From: Pseudoxanthomonas suwonensis
Lineage (GTDB): Bacteria; Pseudomonadota; Gammaproteobacteria; Xanthomonadales; Xanthomonadaceae
Length of the DNA: 64,000 nucleotides
Assembly: GCF_000972865.1 (NCBI RefSeq)
Contig: NZ_CP011144.1
Span: forward strand, 3,159,118-3,223,117
Direction of reading: 5' to 3'
The position numbers were made by a program, and so were the translations under genes. Position 1 is the first letter of the stretch; the number at the start of each line of letters is the position of its first letter. The notes beneath the pieces are model-generated. The model saw only the letters and a program-made list of their open reading frames with translations, was not told the origin of the DNA and did not search any database. This document shows positions 55,300 to 64,000 of this stretch, one piece after another.

Positions 55300-55490
55300 G
55301 GAGCGCCTGGAGTGGTCGGCTTCGGGCTGAGCCGCGGCAGTGCGGGTGTGTTGCGGTCGTCTCGGCGGCACATCCATGTGCCGACTCGCCGACGCGGCCA
55401 TCGCTGGCCGCTGCCGCAACACACCCGCACTGCCACGTCTTCGGGGACGTCGGGGTCGTGGCTCCGTTCCGGCGTCCCCAAGCAACAGCC
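55300..55490 (+). repeat. Repeat element B, copy 3
   Basis: 21-bp perfect arms at 55336-55356 and 55414-55434, inner hairpins GGCACATCCATGTGCC and CGGCCATCGCTGGCCG, left flank GAGCGCCTGG...GGCTTCGGGCTGAGCCG and right flank ending AGCAACAGCC. Compared with copy 2, base changes fall in loops or are compensated in stems (for example the arm position that is A in copy 2 is G here, pairing with C). Confidence 0.88.
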
Positions 55491-55513
55491 GTCATTTTGC
55501 TGCCGCGCCGTTC

Positions 55514-55610
55514 TGTAGGAGCCGGGTTCAGCCGGCGACACGACGACCTCGGCACAGGCGACGCCCTCGTGATTCCGACACCCGGGTCGCCAGCAAGCTG
55601 GGCTCCTACA
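55514..55610. repeat. REP pair (BIME) between elements B and A, copy at 55.5 kb
   Basis: One unit from TGTAGGAGCCGGGTTCAGCC to CCAGCAAGCTGGGCTCCTAC plus A. The left palindrome matches the trmD-rplS copy, while the right one (CAGCAAGCTG) matches the outer end at 29953. Only one unit is present here, against two in the other islands. Confidence 0.9.
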
Positions 55611-55923
55611 GGAAACCCGGAACCATCGGGCGGCGGTTTTTCGCCAGACCATAGAAGCCACGACCACAACGCCGCCCGAGGACGTCGTCCTGCCGGGGTA
55701 TGGCGCAAGTGGCACAGTGATGTGCCACGGCCCCGAGTTGAGGGCAGGATGCCCGACCGAGGGGTAAGCCATACCTCGGCAGGACGGCGGCCCCCGGCCG
55801 AAGCCAGCGCTTCTGCTCCAAGCGGCCGTAGCGATGGCGGCCCATCGAACCGACGCCTTTCGCTTTGCGACCCTGCCACTGACCCAGCACGGGCGGCCCT
55901 CCCCGCAGTCGGGAGAAGAACCT
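55611..55923 (-). repeat. Repeat element A, copy 3
   Basis: Reverse-oriented, nearly complete copy of 29637-29952, including the 18-bp-arm hairpin (one arm with GAGGTATGGC for GGGGTATGGC), the GTGGCAC-type inner hairpin, the run CGCTTCTGCTCCAAGCGGCC, and the GGGTCAGTGGCAGGGTCGCA end. It stops at the GAGAAGAACC border. It fills most of the gap between the two TonB receptor genes. Confidence 0.88.
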
Positions 55924-55980
55924 TGTTTCTTTGTCGTGTTCTTTACGTCTTGCCTTCCGCGACCGATGCGCGTGTGAAGG

Positions 55981-56046
55981 TAGTTTGATCAGGAATACAT
56001 CGATCCCGCTTTTTCATTGGTCCGGCATAGCGACGGCCCGTAGTCT
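55981..56046 (+). promoter_or_regulatory. Degenerate LysR-type operator and promoter of TonB receptor 2 (site 3)
   Basis: TAGTT-N7-GAATA (55981-55997) keeps the right half GGAATA exactly. Then TTGGTC (56017-56022), 18-base spacer, TAGTCT (56041-56046). The operator centre to -35 distance is 28, as in the other promoters, and the centre lies at about -64 of a start near 56053. Confidence 0.55.
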
Positions 56047-56189
56047 GCGAGCGCAGACGATCCATCGGCGATCCGCAATCGAACGACTGGACCGGTCCGG
56101 CCCGCCCTGCAACGGCCGGCGTGCAACCACAACCTGTCCGGAAGCGACCGTGCGCTTCCGCTTGCAACGCGTGTCCTGGGAGGGAACGT

Positions 56190-59144
56190 ATGTCCAAGCA
56201 CCAGATCCGCCATCGGCCCGGGCGTGCGTCCGCGCGTCCCGGTATCGGCAACTGCCGCCGCAGCACGCTGGCGATCAGCCTGGCGTTGCTGCTTGCCGCG
56301 CCCGCGTATGCGCAGGAGGCGGCCAGCAGGGGCGACGACCAGGCAGTCACCGAATTCGACCAGGTCGTGGTCACCGGAATCCGCGGCTCCATCCAGCGGG
56401 CGCAGGACATCAAGCGCGACGCCGACACCTTCGTCGACTCGGTGACCGCGCTGGACATCGGCGCGCTGCCGGACCGCAGCATCACCGAGACCCTGTCGCG
56501 CATCCCCGGCGTGACCATCGACCACTTCCTGTCGGTCGGCGACCCCGAGCACTTCTCGGCCGAGGGCAATGGCGTGCAGGTCCGCGGCCTGACCCAGGTG
56601 CGCTCCGAGTTGAATGGCCGCGACAGCTTCTCCGCGTCGGGCGGCCGCGGCCTGAGTTTCCAGGACGTGCCGTCCGAACTGATGGCCGGCGTCGACGTGT
56701 ACAAGAACCAGACCGCGCAGATGATCGAGGGCGGCCTGGGCGGCACCGTCGACCTGCGCACGCGGCTGCCGTTCGATTTCGAGGGCGAGAAGCTGGCCGC
56801 CAGCTTCAGCGTGAACCGCGGCGACTTCGCCGGGCAGGTCAGGCCGTCGGCCTCGGTCCTTTACAGCAACCGCTGGGACACCGGCGGCGGCGATTTCGGC
56901 ATCCTGGTCGATGTGGCGCACTCGGAACTGGCCACCCGCACCGACGGCCTGTTCGTGCGTCCGTTCTTCAGGAACAGCAACAGCGACGTGGACGGTGACG
57001 GCAGCGGCGATGAACTGTGGCTGCCGCGTGGCGCCGACTGGCGCACGCTGCAGTACGACCGCGAGCGCAGCGGCGCCTACCTGGCGATGCAGTGGCGCCC
57101 CAATGACCGGGTCGAGCTTTTTGCCACCGCCTTCCAGAGCACCTACCAGGAGCTCTGGTACGAGGACGCGATCTTCGTCCAGAACGACCCGACCCAGGTG
57201 ATGATCGACGCCAGCCAGCCCTATGAATTGAACAGCAACGTGTTCCGCTCCGGCCGCCTCACCCAGGCCGGCGGCGTGCCGATGGGCACCGACATCCGCG
57301 CCTCCGACCGCGATTCCAGGACCGCCGACTACTCCATCGGCCTGAAGTGGGTGTTCAGCGACAGCACCGAATTCTCGACCGACCTGCAGTACATCAAGGC
57401 CGACACCCGCAAGCTGGATTCCACCGTGGCCCTGGGCGTGGACGTGCCGTACATCGGCGTCGCCCTGGGCGGGGTGCCGTCCATCGGCGTCAACGAGCAG
57501 TTCACGGCCAACCCAGCGAACTACTACTGGGGCTTCACCATGGAGAACCTGGTCGACAACGAAGCCGACCAGCTGGCCTGGCGCGCCGACCTCAAGCACC
57601 AGCTGGGCGGCGACTTCTTCAAGGCGTTCAGCGTCGGCGTGCGCCTGACCGAGCGCGACGCCACCGGCCGCGACACCAGCTACAACTGGCAGCCGGTGTT
57701 CCAGACCTGGATGCGCTGGTGGGCGCTGCCGGGCGACGGCCCGATGCCCCCGCTCGACCTCAACGCCACGGTCAATTCCAGCCTGGTCAACCTCAACACC
57801 TTCAAGAACTTCTACCGCGGCGGCGCCAGCACGCCGGGCGCCTTCTACGCACCGGTGCTGGCCACCGCGCTCGGCTTCCCCGGCAGCTACCAGGACATCC
57901 ACGACGCCGCGGCCCCGTTCTACCTATGCTGCTACGGCGAAGGTCCGTTCACCCCGCGCAGCCTGGACGATCCGGAGTGGAGCAACCTCCAGTCCGAGGA
58001 CACCCAGGCCATCTACGCGATGGTCAACTTCGGCGTGGACGAGGCGATGCTGGACGGCAACTTCGGCGTGCGCGTGGTGCGCACACGGAATTCGGCCAGC
58101 GGCTATCTGATCTACCCGGACGTGCCCTACGCGCCGTTCCTCGGCGCCGGCGAGGCCGAGCCGATCAGCGCCAAGAACTCCTACACCGACGTCCTGCCCA
58201 GCGTGAACGTGCGCTGGGAGCCGGTCGACGACCTGATCGTGCGCTTCGCCGCATCCAAGGCCATCGCCCGTCCGGACTTCGGCGACATGCAGGCCTACCA
58301 GGTGCTGAGCGCCAGCACCAGGCCCGGCGTCACCCCGCCGGACGACGGCAGCGCGCTGCCGGTCACCGACCTGGATCTGACCGGCAGCTCCTACGACAAC
58401 CCGTACCTGGAGCCGATGAAGGCCAACCAGTACGACCTGTCGCTGGAGTGGTACTTCGATCCGGACCACGGCGGCATGGCCTGGATCAACCTGTTCCACA
58501 AGGACATCAAGGACTACTTCCGTCGCCAGTCGCAACTGGTCCCGTTCCCCGGCGCCGACGGCAACACGTACGACTACCTGATCACCCGTCCGGTGAACAT
58601 CGGCACGGCGCGGATCACCGGCGCCGAGCTCGGCTGGAACCAGTTCTTCACCTTCCTGCCGGGGCCGTTCGACGGCCTCGGCATGTCGGCGAACTACACC
58701 TACATCGACAGTTCGACCAATGTCCCGGACGACCCGGACGTGATCCCGATGGATACCGACGGCACCCCGATGGGCGATCTGCCGGCCGACGGCCTGTCCG
58801 AGCACGCGTACAACGTGGCCGTCTTCTACGAGAAGGGGCCGTGGCAGCTGCGCCTCGCCTACAACTGGCGCAGCGAATACCTGCTGGCGGTCGGTCCCAA
58901 CGGCTACAACGGCGGTGACGGCGGGATCAACTGGAAGCTGCCGGTGTACAGCGACGACTACGGCCAGCTGGACGGCTCGATCTTCTACCGCTTCAGCGAC
59001 AACGTGCAGATCGGCCTGGAGATGAACAACCTCAACAACGCCGAGCAGCGCACGATCATGCAGCAGAACGGCGCCGGCCGGCACGTCACCTCGTGGTACG
59101 TGAACGACAGGCGCTACGCGGCAACCGTGCGGATCACGTTCTAG
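56190..59144 (+). CDS. TonB-dependent receptor 2 of the sugar locus (TonB-Xanth-Caul type)
   Basis: 984 aa. Signal peptide (RRSTLAISLALLLAAPAYA, cut before QEA), TonB box DQVVVTGIRGSI, plug with IKRDADTFVDSVTALDIGALPDRSITETLSRIPGVTI, HFSAEGNGVQVRGLTQVRSELNGRDSFS and GLGGTVDLRTRLPF, and a barrel that ends YAATVRITF. Its barrel carries a calcium-like acidic stretch (NSNSDVDGDGSGDELW). Its plug is very similar to receptor 1. Predicted to import xyloglucan or related oligosaccharides, by position before GH74. ATG 56190 follows CCTGGGAGGGAACGT. Confidence 0.92.
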   Translation: MSKHQIRHRPGRASARPGIGNCRRSTLAISLALLLAAPAYAQEAASRGDDQAVTEFDQVVVTGIRGSIQRAQDIKRDADTFVDSVTALDIGALPDRSITETLSRIPGVTIDHFLSVGDPEHFSAEGNGVQVRGLTQVRSELNGRDSFSASGGRGLSFQDVPSELMAGVDVYKNQTAQMIEGGLGGTVDLRTRLPFDFEGEKLAASFSVNRGDFAGQVRPSASVLYSNRWDTGGGDFGILVDVAHSELATRTDGLFVRPFFRNSNSDVDGDGSGDELWLPRGADWRTLQYDRERSGAYLAMQWRPNDRVELFATAFQSTYQELWYEDAIFVQNDPTQVMIDASQPYELNSNVFRSGRLTQAGGVPMGTDIRASDRDSRTADYSIGLKWVFSDSTEFSTDLQYIKADTRKLDSTVALGVDVPYIGVALGGVPSIGVNEQFTANPANYYWGFTMENLVDNEADQLAWRADLKHQLGGDFFKAFSVGVRLTERDATGRDTSYNWQPVFQTWMRWWALPGDGPMPPLDLNATVNSSLVNLNTFKNFYRGGASTPGAFYAPVLATALGFPGSYQDIHDAAAPFYLCCYGEGPFTPRSLDDPEWSNLQSEDTQAIYAMVNFGVDEAMLDGNFGVRVVRTRNSASGYLIYPDVPYAPFLGAGEAEPISAKNSYTDVLPSVNVRWEPVDDLIVRFAASKAIARPDFGDMQAYQVLSASTRPGVTPPDDGSALPVTDLDLTGSSYDNPYLEPMKANQYDLSLEWYFDPDHGGMAWINLFHKDIKDYFRRQSQLVPFPGADGNTYDYLITRPVNIGTARITGAELGWNQFFTFLPGPFDGLGMSANYTYIDSSTNVPDDPDVIPMDTDGTPMGDLPADGLSEHAYNVAVFYEKGPWQLRLAYNWRSEYLLAVGPNGYNGGDGGINWKLPVYSDDYGQLDGSIFYRFSDNVQIGLEMNNLNNAEQRTIMQQNGAGRHVTSWYVNDRRYAATVRITF

Positions 59145-59159
59145 CTGCGCAGGCACCAG

Positions 59160-59182
59160 GGAAGGGGCGTTGCCCCTTCCTT
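59160..59182 (+). terminator. Hairpin after TonB receptor 2 (probable terminator)
   Basis: Perfect 9-bp stem GGAAGGGGC-GTT-GCCCCTTCC followed by only two to four pyrimidines. It lies 15 bases after the stop; it may be leaky. Confidence 0.5.
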
Positions 59183-59242
59183 CCGGCGCATGCTGCGGTC
59201 TGGAGCCGCAGCGCGCCGATCGACCGGCGCGAAGATCTGCGC

Positions 59243-59308
59243 AATTCCATCGCGGAATAGTTTCCGCGAAAGAAGTCATTGGCCCGGCATGGATGCCTCG
59301 CCTATGCT
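59243..59308 (+). promoter_or_regulatory. LysR-type operator and promoter of the GH74 operon (site 4)
   Basis: AATTC-N7-GAATA (59243-59259; inner ATTCC-N5-GGAAT perfect). Then TTGGCC (59279-59284), 18-base spacer, TATGCT (59303-59308). The operator centre lies 28 bases from the -35 and about -64 from a start near 59315. Confidence 0.72.
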
Positions 59309-59416
59309 CGGGCAGGATGCCGTCGCGCAGGCCGTGTTGGCCTGCATCCACGGTCGCGGGTCCGTCCCGCGGCCACAGATCCACACGCATGGCACTGTCC
59401 TGGGAGGGAACAGCAC

Positions 59417-61615
59417 TTGCGCCGCATCGCGTTGCTGCTGGCCGTGCTCACCTGGCACGGCGGCACGGCCTCGGCCGCCAGCAAGGCCGAACCGTATGTC
59501 TGGCGCAACGTCGCCATCGGCGGCGGTGGCTTCGTCACCGGGCTGGTCCTGCATCCGTCCGAACGCGGGCTGGCCTATGCACGTACCGACGTAGGTGGCG
59601 CCTACCGCTGGGACGCGGCGGCGCGCCGCTGGATCCCGCTGACCGACGGGCTCGGCCATGCCGACGCCAACCTCACCGGCATCGAGAGCGTGGCGCTGGA
59701 TCCTCTCGATCCGCAGCGCGTGTACCTGGCGGCCGGCACCTACACCCACGAGCGCGCCGGCAACGGCGCGATCCTGCGCTCGGCCGACCGCGGCGCCAGC
59801 TTCCAGCGCGCCGACCTGCCGTTCAAGCTCGGCGGCAACGAGCTGGGCCGCGGCAACGGCGAACGCCTGGCGGTGGACTCGAACGACGGGCGGGTGCTGC
59901 TGCTCGGCTCGCGCGCGCACGGCCTGTGGCGCAGCGAGGATTACGGCGCGCGCTGGAAGCGGGTGGACGGCTTCCCCGCGCTGGCCACTTCCGAATCGGC
60001 GGCTGCGAGCAACTGGCGCAGGCAGGCCATCGGCATCGTGGCGGTGGCATTCGATCCCGCCAGCGGCCGGCCCGGCGCGCCGACGCCGGTGGTGTATGCC
60101 GGCGTCTCCAGCCGCGATGGCGGCCTGTTCCGTTCCGACGACGCCGGCCGGACCTGGAACCCGGTGCCTGGCCAGCCCACCGGGTTGCGCCCCAACCACT
60201 TGGTCCGCGACGCGCGCGGCGACCTGCTGGTCAGCTACGGCGACGAGCCCGGTCCGGACCGCATGAACGACGGCGCGGTGTGGCGGTTCTCGCCCGCCAG
60301 CGGCGCGTGGACCGACATCACCCCCGCGCCGCAGTCCACCGACCCGAGCGGCGACGGTTTCGGCTGGGGCGCGGTGGCGGTCGATGCGCGCGATCCGGAC
60401 GTGATCGTGGCCACCACCTTCAACCGCTGGACGCCGGGCGACGACGTCTACCGCAGCACCGACGGCGGCAGGAGCTGGACGCCGGTGTTCGCGCGCTCGG
60501 AGTTCGACCACGCGGCCTCGCCGTGGACCGCGCAGGCCAGGCCGCACTGGCTGGCCGACATCGAGATCGATCCGCACGAGCCGGACCGGGTGCTGTTCGT
60601 CACCGGCTACGGCCTGTGGGCCTCGCGCGACATGACCGCGCTGGACCGCGGCGGGCGCGTGCACTGGACGTTCGAAACCGCCGGCCTGGAGGAAACCGTG
60701 CCGCTGGACTTGGTCAGCCCGCCGCAGGGCGCGCTGCTGGTCAGCGGCCTGGGCGACATCGACGGTTTCCGCCACGACGACCTGCAGCGCACCACCGTGC
60801 AGTTCGCCGCGCCGCCGCGCTACAGCAACACCGAGAGCCTGGACTACGCCGGACGCCAGCCGCAGCTGCTGGTGCGCAGCGGGCACCTGCACCACGCCGA
60901 CCCGGCGGTGGTGCGCGCCGCCTGGTCGCGCGACGGCGGCGCCAGCTGGACCGCGTTCGCCACGGAACCGGGCGACGGCAAGGGCGCCGGCCGCATCGCC
61001 ATTGCCGCGGACGGAGGCCGGGTGATCTGGCACACGCGCGAGGGCAGCCACTGGCTGACCGACGATTTCGGCGGACGCTGGCAGAAGGTGCGCGGCCTGC
61101 CGGCCAGCGCCGTGGTCGCGGCCGACCGGGTGACGCCGGCACTGTGGTACGGCTTCGACCCGGTCAGTGGCGACCTGTTCGTCAGCGGTGACGGCGGAGT
61201 CGCGTTCGAGCAGGTGGATGCCGGCGTCGGTGCGATCGGCGACTGGTTCCGCGGCGAACTGCTGCCGGCGCCGGATGCCAGCGGGGTGGTGTATTTCGCC
61301 GCGTCCTGGAAGGGGCTGCTGCGCTGGGGCGGGGGCCGGCTTGTGCGCCTGGGCGGCGTGGACAACGCCTACGCCGCCGGGCTCGGCGCGCCGAAGCCGG
61401 GGCGCGATGCGCCCACCCTGTTCGTGTTCGGCGAGGTCGGCGGCGTGACGGGGCTGTACCGTTCGGACGACGACGGCAAGCGCTGGGTACGGATCGACGA
61501 TCCGCAGCACCGCTTCGGCAGCGTGCGCATGCTCACCGGCGACGCGCGCGTGCCCGGCCGCGTATACCTGGCCACCGGCGGCCGCGGCATCGTCTACGGG
61601 GAACCGGCACCATGA
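59417..61615 (+). CDS. GH74-family endo-xyloglucanase
   Basis: 732 aa secreted enzyme with two seven-bladed beta-propellers, which cuts the glucan backbone of xyloglucan. Signal peptide RRIALLLAVLTWHGGTASA. The mature N-terminus YVWRNVAIGGGGFVTGLVLHPSERGLAYARTDVGGAYRW is diagnostic for GH74, and the Asp in ARTDVGG matches the catalytic Asp near the N-terminus of characterised members. The second catalytic Asp is probably in WLADIEIDPHEPDRV. Many Asp-box-like turns occur (RSADRGASF, RSDDAGRTWNP, RSTDGGRSWTP). The start is TTG 59417, 9 bases after GGGAGGGAA; no ATG gives a signal peptide. First gene of an operon with the esterase. Confidence 0.9.
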   Translation: MRRIALLLAVLTWHGGTASAASKAEPYVWRNVAIGGGGFVTGLVLHPSERGLAYARTDVGGAYRWDAAARRWIPLTDGLGHADANLTGIESVALDPLDPQRVYLAAGTYTHERAGNGAILRSADRGASFQRADLPFKLGGNELGRGNGERLAVDSNDGRVLLLGSRAHGLWRSEDYGARWKRVDGFPALATSESAAASNWRRQAIGIVAVAFDPASGRPGAPTPVVYAGVSSRDGGLFRSDDAGRTWNPVPGQPTGLRPNHLVRDARGDLLVSYGDEPGPDRMNDGAVWRFSPASGAWTDITPAPQSTDPSGDGFGWGAVAVDARDPDVIVATTFNRWTPGDDVYRSTDGGRSWTPVFARSEFDHAASPWTAQARPHWLADIEIDPHEPDRVLFVTGYGLWASRDMTALDRGGRVHWTFETAGLEETVPLDLVSPPQGALLVSGLGDIDGFRHDDLQRTTVQFAAPPRYSNTESLDYAGRQPQLLVRSGHLHHADPAVVRAAWSRDGGASWTAFATEPGDGKGAGRIAIAADGGRVIWHTREGSHWLTDDFGGRWQKVRGLPASAVVAADRVTPALWYGFDPVSGDLFVSGDGGVAFEQVDAGVGAIGDWFRGELLPAPDASGVVYFAASWKGLLRWGGGRLVRLGGVDNAYAAGLGAPKPGRDAPTLFVFGEVGGVTGLYRSDDDGKRWVRIDDPQHRFGSVRMLTGDARVPGRVYLATGGRGIVYGEPAP

Positions 61616-63549
61616 GGAAGCGCATCCTGCTCGCGGTGCTGGTCTGGCTGGCGTTGCCGTTGACGGCGCTGGCGGCGCAGTTGGAGCTGCCGCTGCTGTT
61701 CTCCGACGGCGCCGTGCTGCAGCGCGACCGGCCCTTGCCGGTCTGGGGCCGGGCGGCGCCCGGCGCGCAGGTGCGGGTGGAGTTCGACGGCAGCAGCGCG
61801 CAGGCCGTGGCCGGCGCCGACGGGCGCTGGTCGCTGCGGCTGCCCGCGCACGCCGCCGGCGGCCCTTACCAACTGCTGGTACGCGCCGGTGGCGAGGAGA
61901 AGCGCATCGGCGACGTGCTGGTCGGTGAAGTCTGGCTGGCCTCGGGCCAGTCGAACATGGAGTGGCCGGTCGCGCAGACCTTGCACGCGCAGGAGGACAT
62001 AGCCGTCGCCGGCGACGCCTCGCTGCGCCACTTCAAGGTTCCGAAATCCTGGGCGGAAACGCCGCAGCCCCAGTTGCAGGGCGGACAGTGGCAACCGGCT
62101 TCGCCGGCCAGCGTCGGCGAGTTCTCGGCAGTGGCCTACGCCTTCGCCCGCGAACTGCGCCAGACGCTGGGCGTGCCGGTGGGCATCATCGACAGCACCT
62201 GGGGCGGCAGCTCGATCGAGGCCTGGATGGACGCGTCGATGCTGGGCCTGGACGCGGCCGCGCTGGAGGTGAAGCTGCGCGAACGGCGCGCGATCGACCA
62301 GCGGATCGAGGCGCAGACGCGGGCCAGGCTGGCGGCCTGGCCGGCGGTGGATCCGGCGTCGGAGGCGTTCGCCGCCGCGCAGCTGGATGACAGCGGCTGG
62401 AGCACGATCCGGGTGCCGTCGTTGTGGGAGGCGCAGGGCTACCCCGGCATGGACGGCGTGGCCTGGTACCGCACCACGTTCGAGCTGAGCGAGCGCGAGG
62501 CGGCCGCCGGCGTGGTCCTGGGCCTGGGCCAGATCGACGACAGCGACACGACCTGGATCAACGGCCAGCGCGTGGGCGGCATCGCCAACGGCTACAACGT
62601 GCCGCGCGTGTACCAAGTCCCGGCCGCGGTGCTGCGTGCGGGCCTGAACACGATCGCGGTGCGGGTGGAGGACGGCGGCGGGGGCGGCGGCATCGCCGGC
62701 AGCGCCGCGGAACTCTACGTGGAACCGGTCGGCGGGCAGCGCCGCAGCCTGGCCGGCGACTGGCGGTTCCGCACCGCGGCGGTGACGGTCTCCAGCGCGG
62801 ACGACAAGAACCAGGTCGACACCCTGCTGTACAACGCGATGGTCCATCCGCTGCTGCCGTATCCGCTGGCCGGTGTGATCTGGTACCAGGGCGAGAGCAA
62901 TGCCAGTGAGCACGGCGCCTACCGCTACCGCGAACTGTTCAGGACCCTGATCGAAGGCTGGCGTGCGAAGTGGGCCGCGCCGGACATGCCTTTCCTGTGG
63001 GCGCAGCTGGCCGCGTTCGATTCAGGCGGCGACCGCCTTGACGCCCGCGGCATTGTCGTCGACAGCCCGTGGGCGACGCTGCGCGAATCGCAGTCGGCCG
63101 CGCTGGCGCTGCCGGCCACCGGCCAGGCGGTGACCATCGACGTGGGCGAGGCCGACGACATCCATCCGCGCGACAAGCGCACGGTCGGCCAACGGCTGGC
63201 GCTGGCGGCGCGACGGGTGGCCTACGGCGACGACCGGGTCGTCCACCACGGACCGGTGTTCCGCGAGGCGAGCGCACAGGGTGGCGAACTGGTGCTGCGC
63301 TTCGACGCACCCGGCGGCGTGCTGGCGGCCCGCGGCGGCGGCGCGCCGCAGGGCTTCCAGGTGGCCGGCGCGGACCGGCGTTTCCATCCGGCGCAGGCGC
63401 GCATCGTCGGCGACCGCGTGGTCCTGCGCAGCGACGCGGTGGCCAGGCCAGTGGTGGCGCGCTACGCCTGGAGCGACAACCCGGCGCAGGCCGACCTGGT
63501 CGGCCAGGATGGCCTGCCGGCGTCTCCGTTCCGGAGCGGCGCGTGGTGA
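61612..63549 (+). CDS. SGNH acetylesterase, sialate O-acetylesterase family (CE20-like)
   Basis: 645 aa secreted esterase. Signal peptide [20 protein letters not shown] (cut near AA/QLELP). An N-terminal beta-domain ([17 protein letters not shown]) is followed by the SGNH hydrolase: nucleophile [43 protein letters not shown], and the Asp/His pair [10 protein letters not shown] jelly-roll insert (about residues 240-390, [20 protein letters not shown] to [15 protein letters not shown]) splits the catalytic domain, as in CE20 xyloglucan acetylesterases described in Xanthomonas. It probably removes acetyl groups from galactosyl side chains. Its ATG overlaps the GH74 stop as ATGA. Confidence 0.87.
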   Translation: MRKRILLAVLVWLALPLTALAAQLELPLLFSDGAVLQRDRPLPVWGRAAPGAQVRVEFDGSSAQAVAGADGRWSLRLPAHAAGGPYQLLVRAGGEEKRIGDVLVGEVWLASGQSNMEWPVAQTLHAQEDIAVAGDASLRHFKVPKSWAETPQPQLQGGQWQPASPASVGEFSAVAYAFARELRQTLGVPVGIIDSTWGGSSIEAWMDASMLGLDAAALEVKLRERRAIDQRIEAQTRARLAAWPAVDPASEAFAAAQLDDSGWSTIRVPSLWEAQGYPGMDGVAWYRTTFELSEREAAAGVVLGLGQIDDSDTTWINGQRVGGIANGYNVPRVYQVPAAVLRAGLNTIAVRVEDGGGGGGIAGSAAELYVEPVGGQRRSLAGDWRFRTAAVTVSSADDKNQVDTLLYNAMVHPLLPYPLAGVIWYQGESNASEHGAYRYRELFRTLIEGWRAKWAAPDMPFLWAQLAAFDSGGDRLDARGIVVDSPWATLRESQSAALALPATGQAVTIDVGEADDIHPRDKRTVGQRLALAARRVAYGDDRVVHHGPVFREASAQGGELVLRFDAPGGVLAARGGGAPQGFQVAGADRRFHPAQARIVGDRVVLRSDAVARPVVARYAWSDNPAQADLVGQDGLPASPFRSGAW

Positions 63550-63587
63550 GCGGGGCGGATGATCATCGGATGGCGGAGGAACAGCGG

Positions 63588-64000
63588 ATGCAGCACGGGA
63601 CGACGATCCGGAAAGCGCGGCACTGGCGGGCAGTGGCGACGGCATTGCTGGCCCTGTTGCTGGCCGCGTGCGGTGCCCGCGACGGCCGGGATGCCGGCGA
63701 CGCTGCCACCGGCGGCAGTGCGGCGGCCTCGAAGCGGGCCGCGGGGGAACGGCCCGCCGGTGAGGCGCCGATCCCTCGGATCGTTACCGAGAACGGCCGC
63801 CACGCGCTGCTGGTCGACGGCGAGCCGTTCCTGATCCTCGGCGCGCAGGTCAACAACTCCAGCAACTGGCCGCGGGCGCTGGACCAGGTGTGGCCGGCGA
63901 TCGACATCGTCAAGCCGAACACGGTGATGGTGCCCATCGCCTGGGAACAGATCGAGCCGGAAGAGGGCAGGTTCGACTTCTCCTTCGTCGACGAGTTGTT
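63588..64000 (+). CDS. GH35/DUF5597-like glycoside hydrolase lipoprotein (5' part, cut by window end)
   Basis: 137 codons are visible. Lipoprotein signal [18 protein letters not shown] (lipobox LAAC), a Gly/Ala/Arg-rich linker, and then [27 protein letters not shown] and [21 protein letters not shown], the opening of the catalytic barrel of GH35/GH42-like, DUF5597-containing beta-galactosidases. It would take galactose from xyloglucan side chains at the cell surface or in the periplasm. ATG 63588 has GGAGGA 7 bases upstream; the ATG at 63570 is less likely. It is 38 bases after the esterase stop, in the same operon. Confidence 0.8.
   Translation, partial: MQHGTTIRKARHWRAVATALLALLLAACGARDGRDAGDAATGGSAAASKRAAGERPAGEAPIPRIVTENGRHALLVDGEPFLILGAQVNNSSNWPRALDQVWPAIDIVKPNTVMVPIAWEQIEPEEGRFDFSFVDEL

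Overview
The window is a high-GC chromosomal segment of a gammaproteobacterium of the Xanthomonadaceae/Lysobacteraceae type (Xanthomonas, Pseudoxanthomonas or Luteimonas relatives). The evidence is the gene order (ffh; rpsP-rimM-trmD-rplS; pncC-ubiB-like-lexA-recA-recX-alaS-csrA-tRNA-Ser; dapA-bamC), a LexA box of the Xanthomonas TTAG-N11-CTAA kind, many TonB-dependent receptors, and dispersed GTAG-type REP palindromes. No phage, insertion sequence, transposase, plasmid function or CRISPR array was found. Most of the window is core genome; the accessory parts are the left-edge two-partner secretion pair, the repeat islands and the right-hand sugar locus.

Layout. 1-2.8 kb: a two-partner secretion pair with a very short exoprotein and its TpsB translocator. 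3-6.4 kb: a CcsA/YpjD-like membrane protein, ffh and a class IV aminotransferase. 6.4-7 kb: a five-fold tandem array of a 121-bp palindromic repeat. 7-14.4 kb: an mdtABC-type RND efflux operon. 14.8-17.2 kb: rpsP-rimM-trmD-rplS. 17.4-29.6 kb: hslR, a DUF937 protein with an EF-hand-like loop, katG, a di-haem cytochrome c peroxidase, mutS with a divergent CDF metal transporter, and a TonB receptor of unknown substrate. 30.5-38.6 kb: the SOS and translation block, ending in csrA and tRNA-Ser(GCU). 39.6-44.8 kb: tRNA-Arg(ACG) and a leftward series (gcvR-like, bcp, phoH, DUF1275, thiD, alpha/beta hydrolase). 45-46.9 kb: dapA-bamC convergent with fdxA.

46.9-64 kb is the most interesting region. A leftward operon for galactonate use (dgoA, dgoD, an SMP-30 lactonase, dgoK) diverges from a GbpR-like LysR regulator. 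It is followed by two large TonB receptors, then by an operon of a GH74 xyloglucanase, a CE20-like acetylesterase and the start of a GH35/DUF5597-like lipoprotein cut by the window edge. The parts fit one job: cut and deacetylate a galactosylated polysaccharide, probably xyloglucan; import the oligosaccharides; feed galactose through galactonolactone and galactonate to pyruvate and glyceraldehyde-3-phosphate. Four promoters (dgo, both receptors, GH74) carry the same LysR-type palindrome, TATTC-N7-GAATA or a variant, with its centre 28-29 bp from a TTGGCA-like -35 box. This predicts a single GbpR-controlled regulon.

A second theme is non-coding. Three intergenic islands (29.6-30.4, 38.9-39.6 and 55.3-55.9 kb) repeat one composite in both orientations: a 190-bp hairpin element (B), one or two REP pairs (BIMEs), and a 310-bp hairpin element (A). 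No protein is encoded in them.
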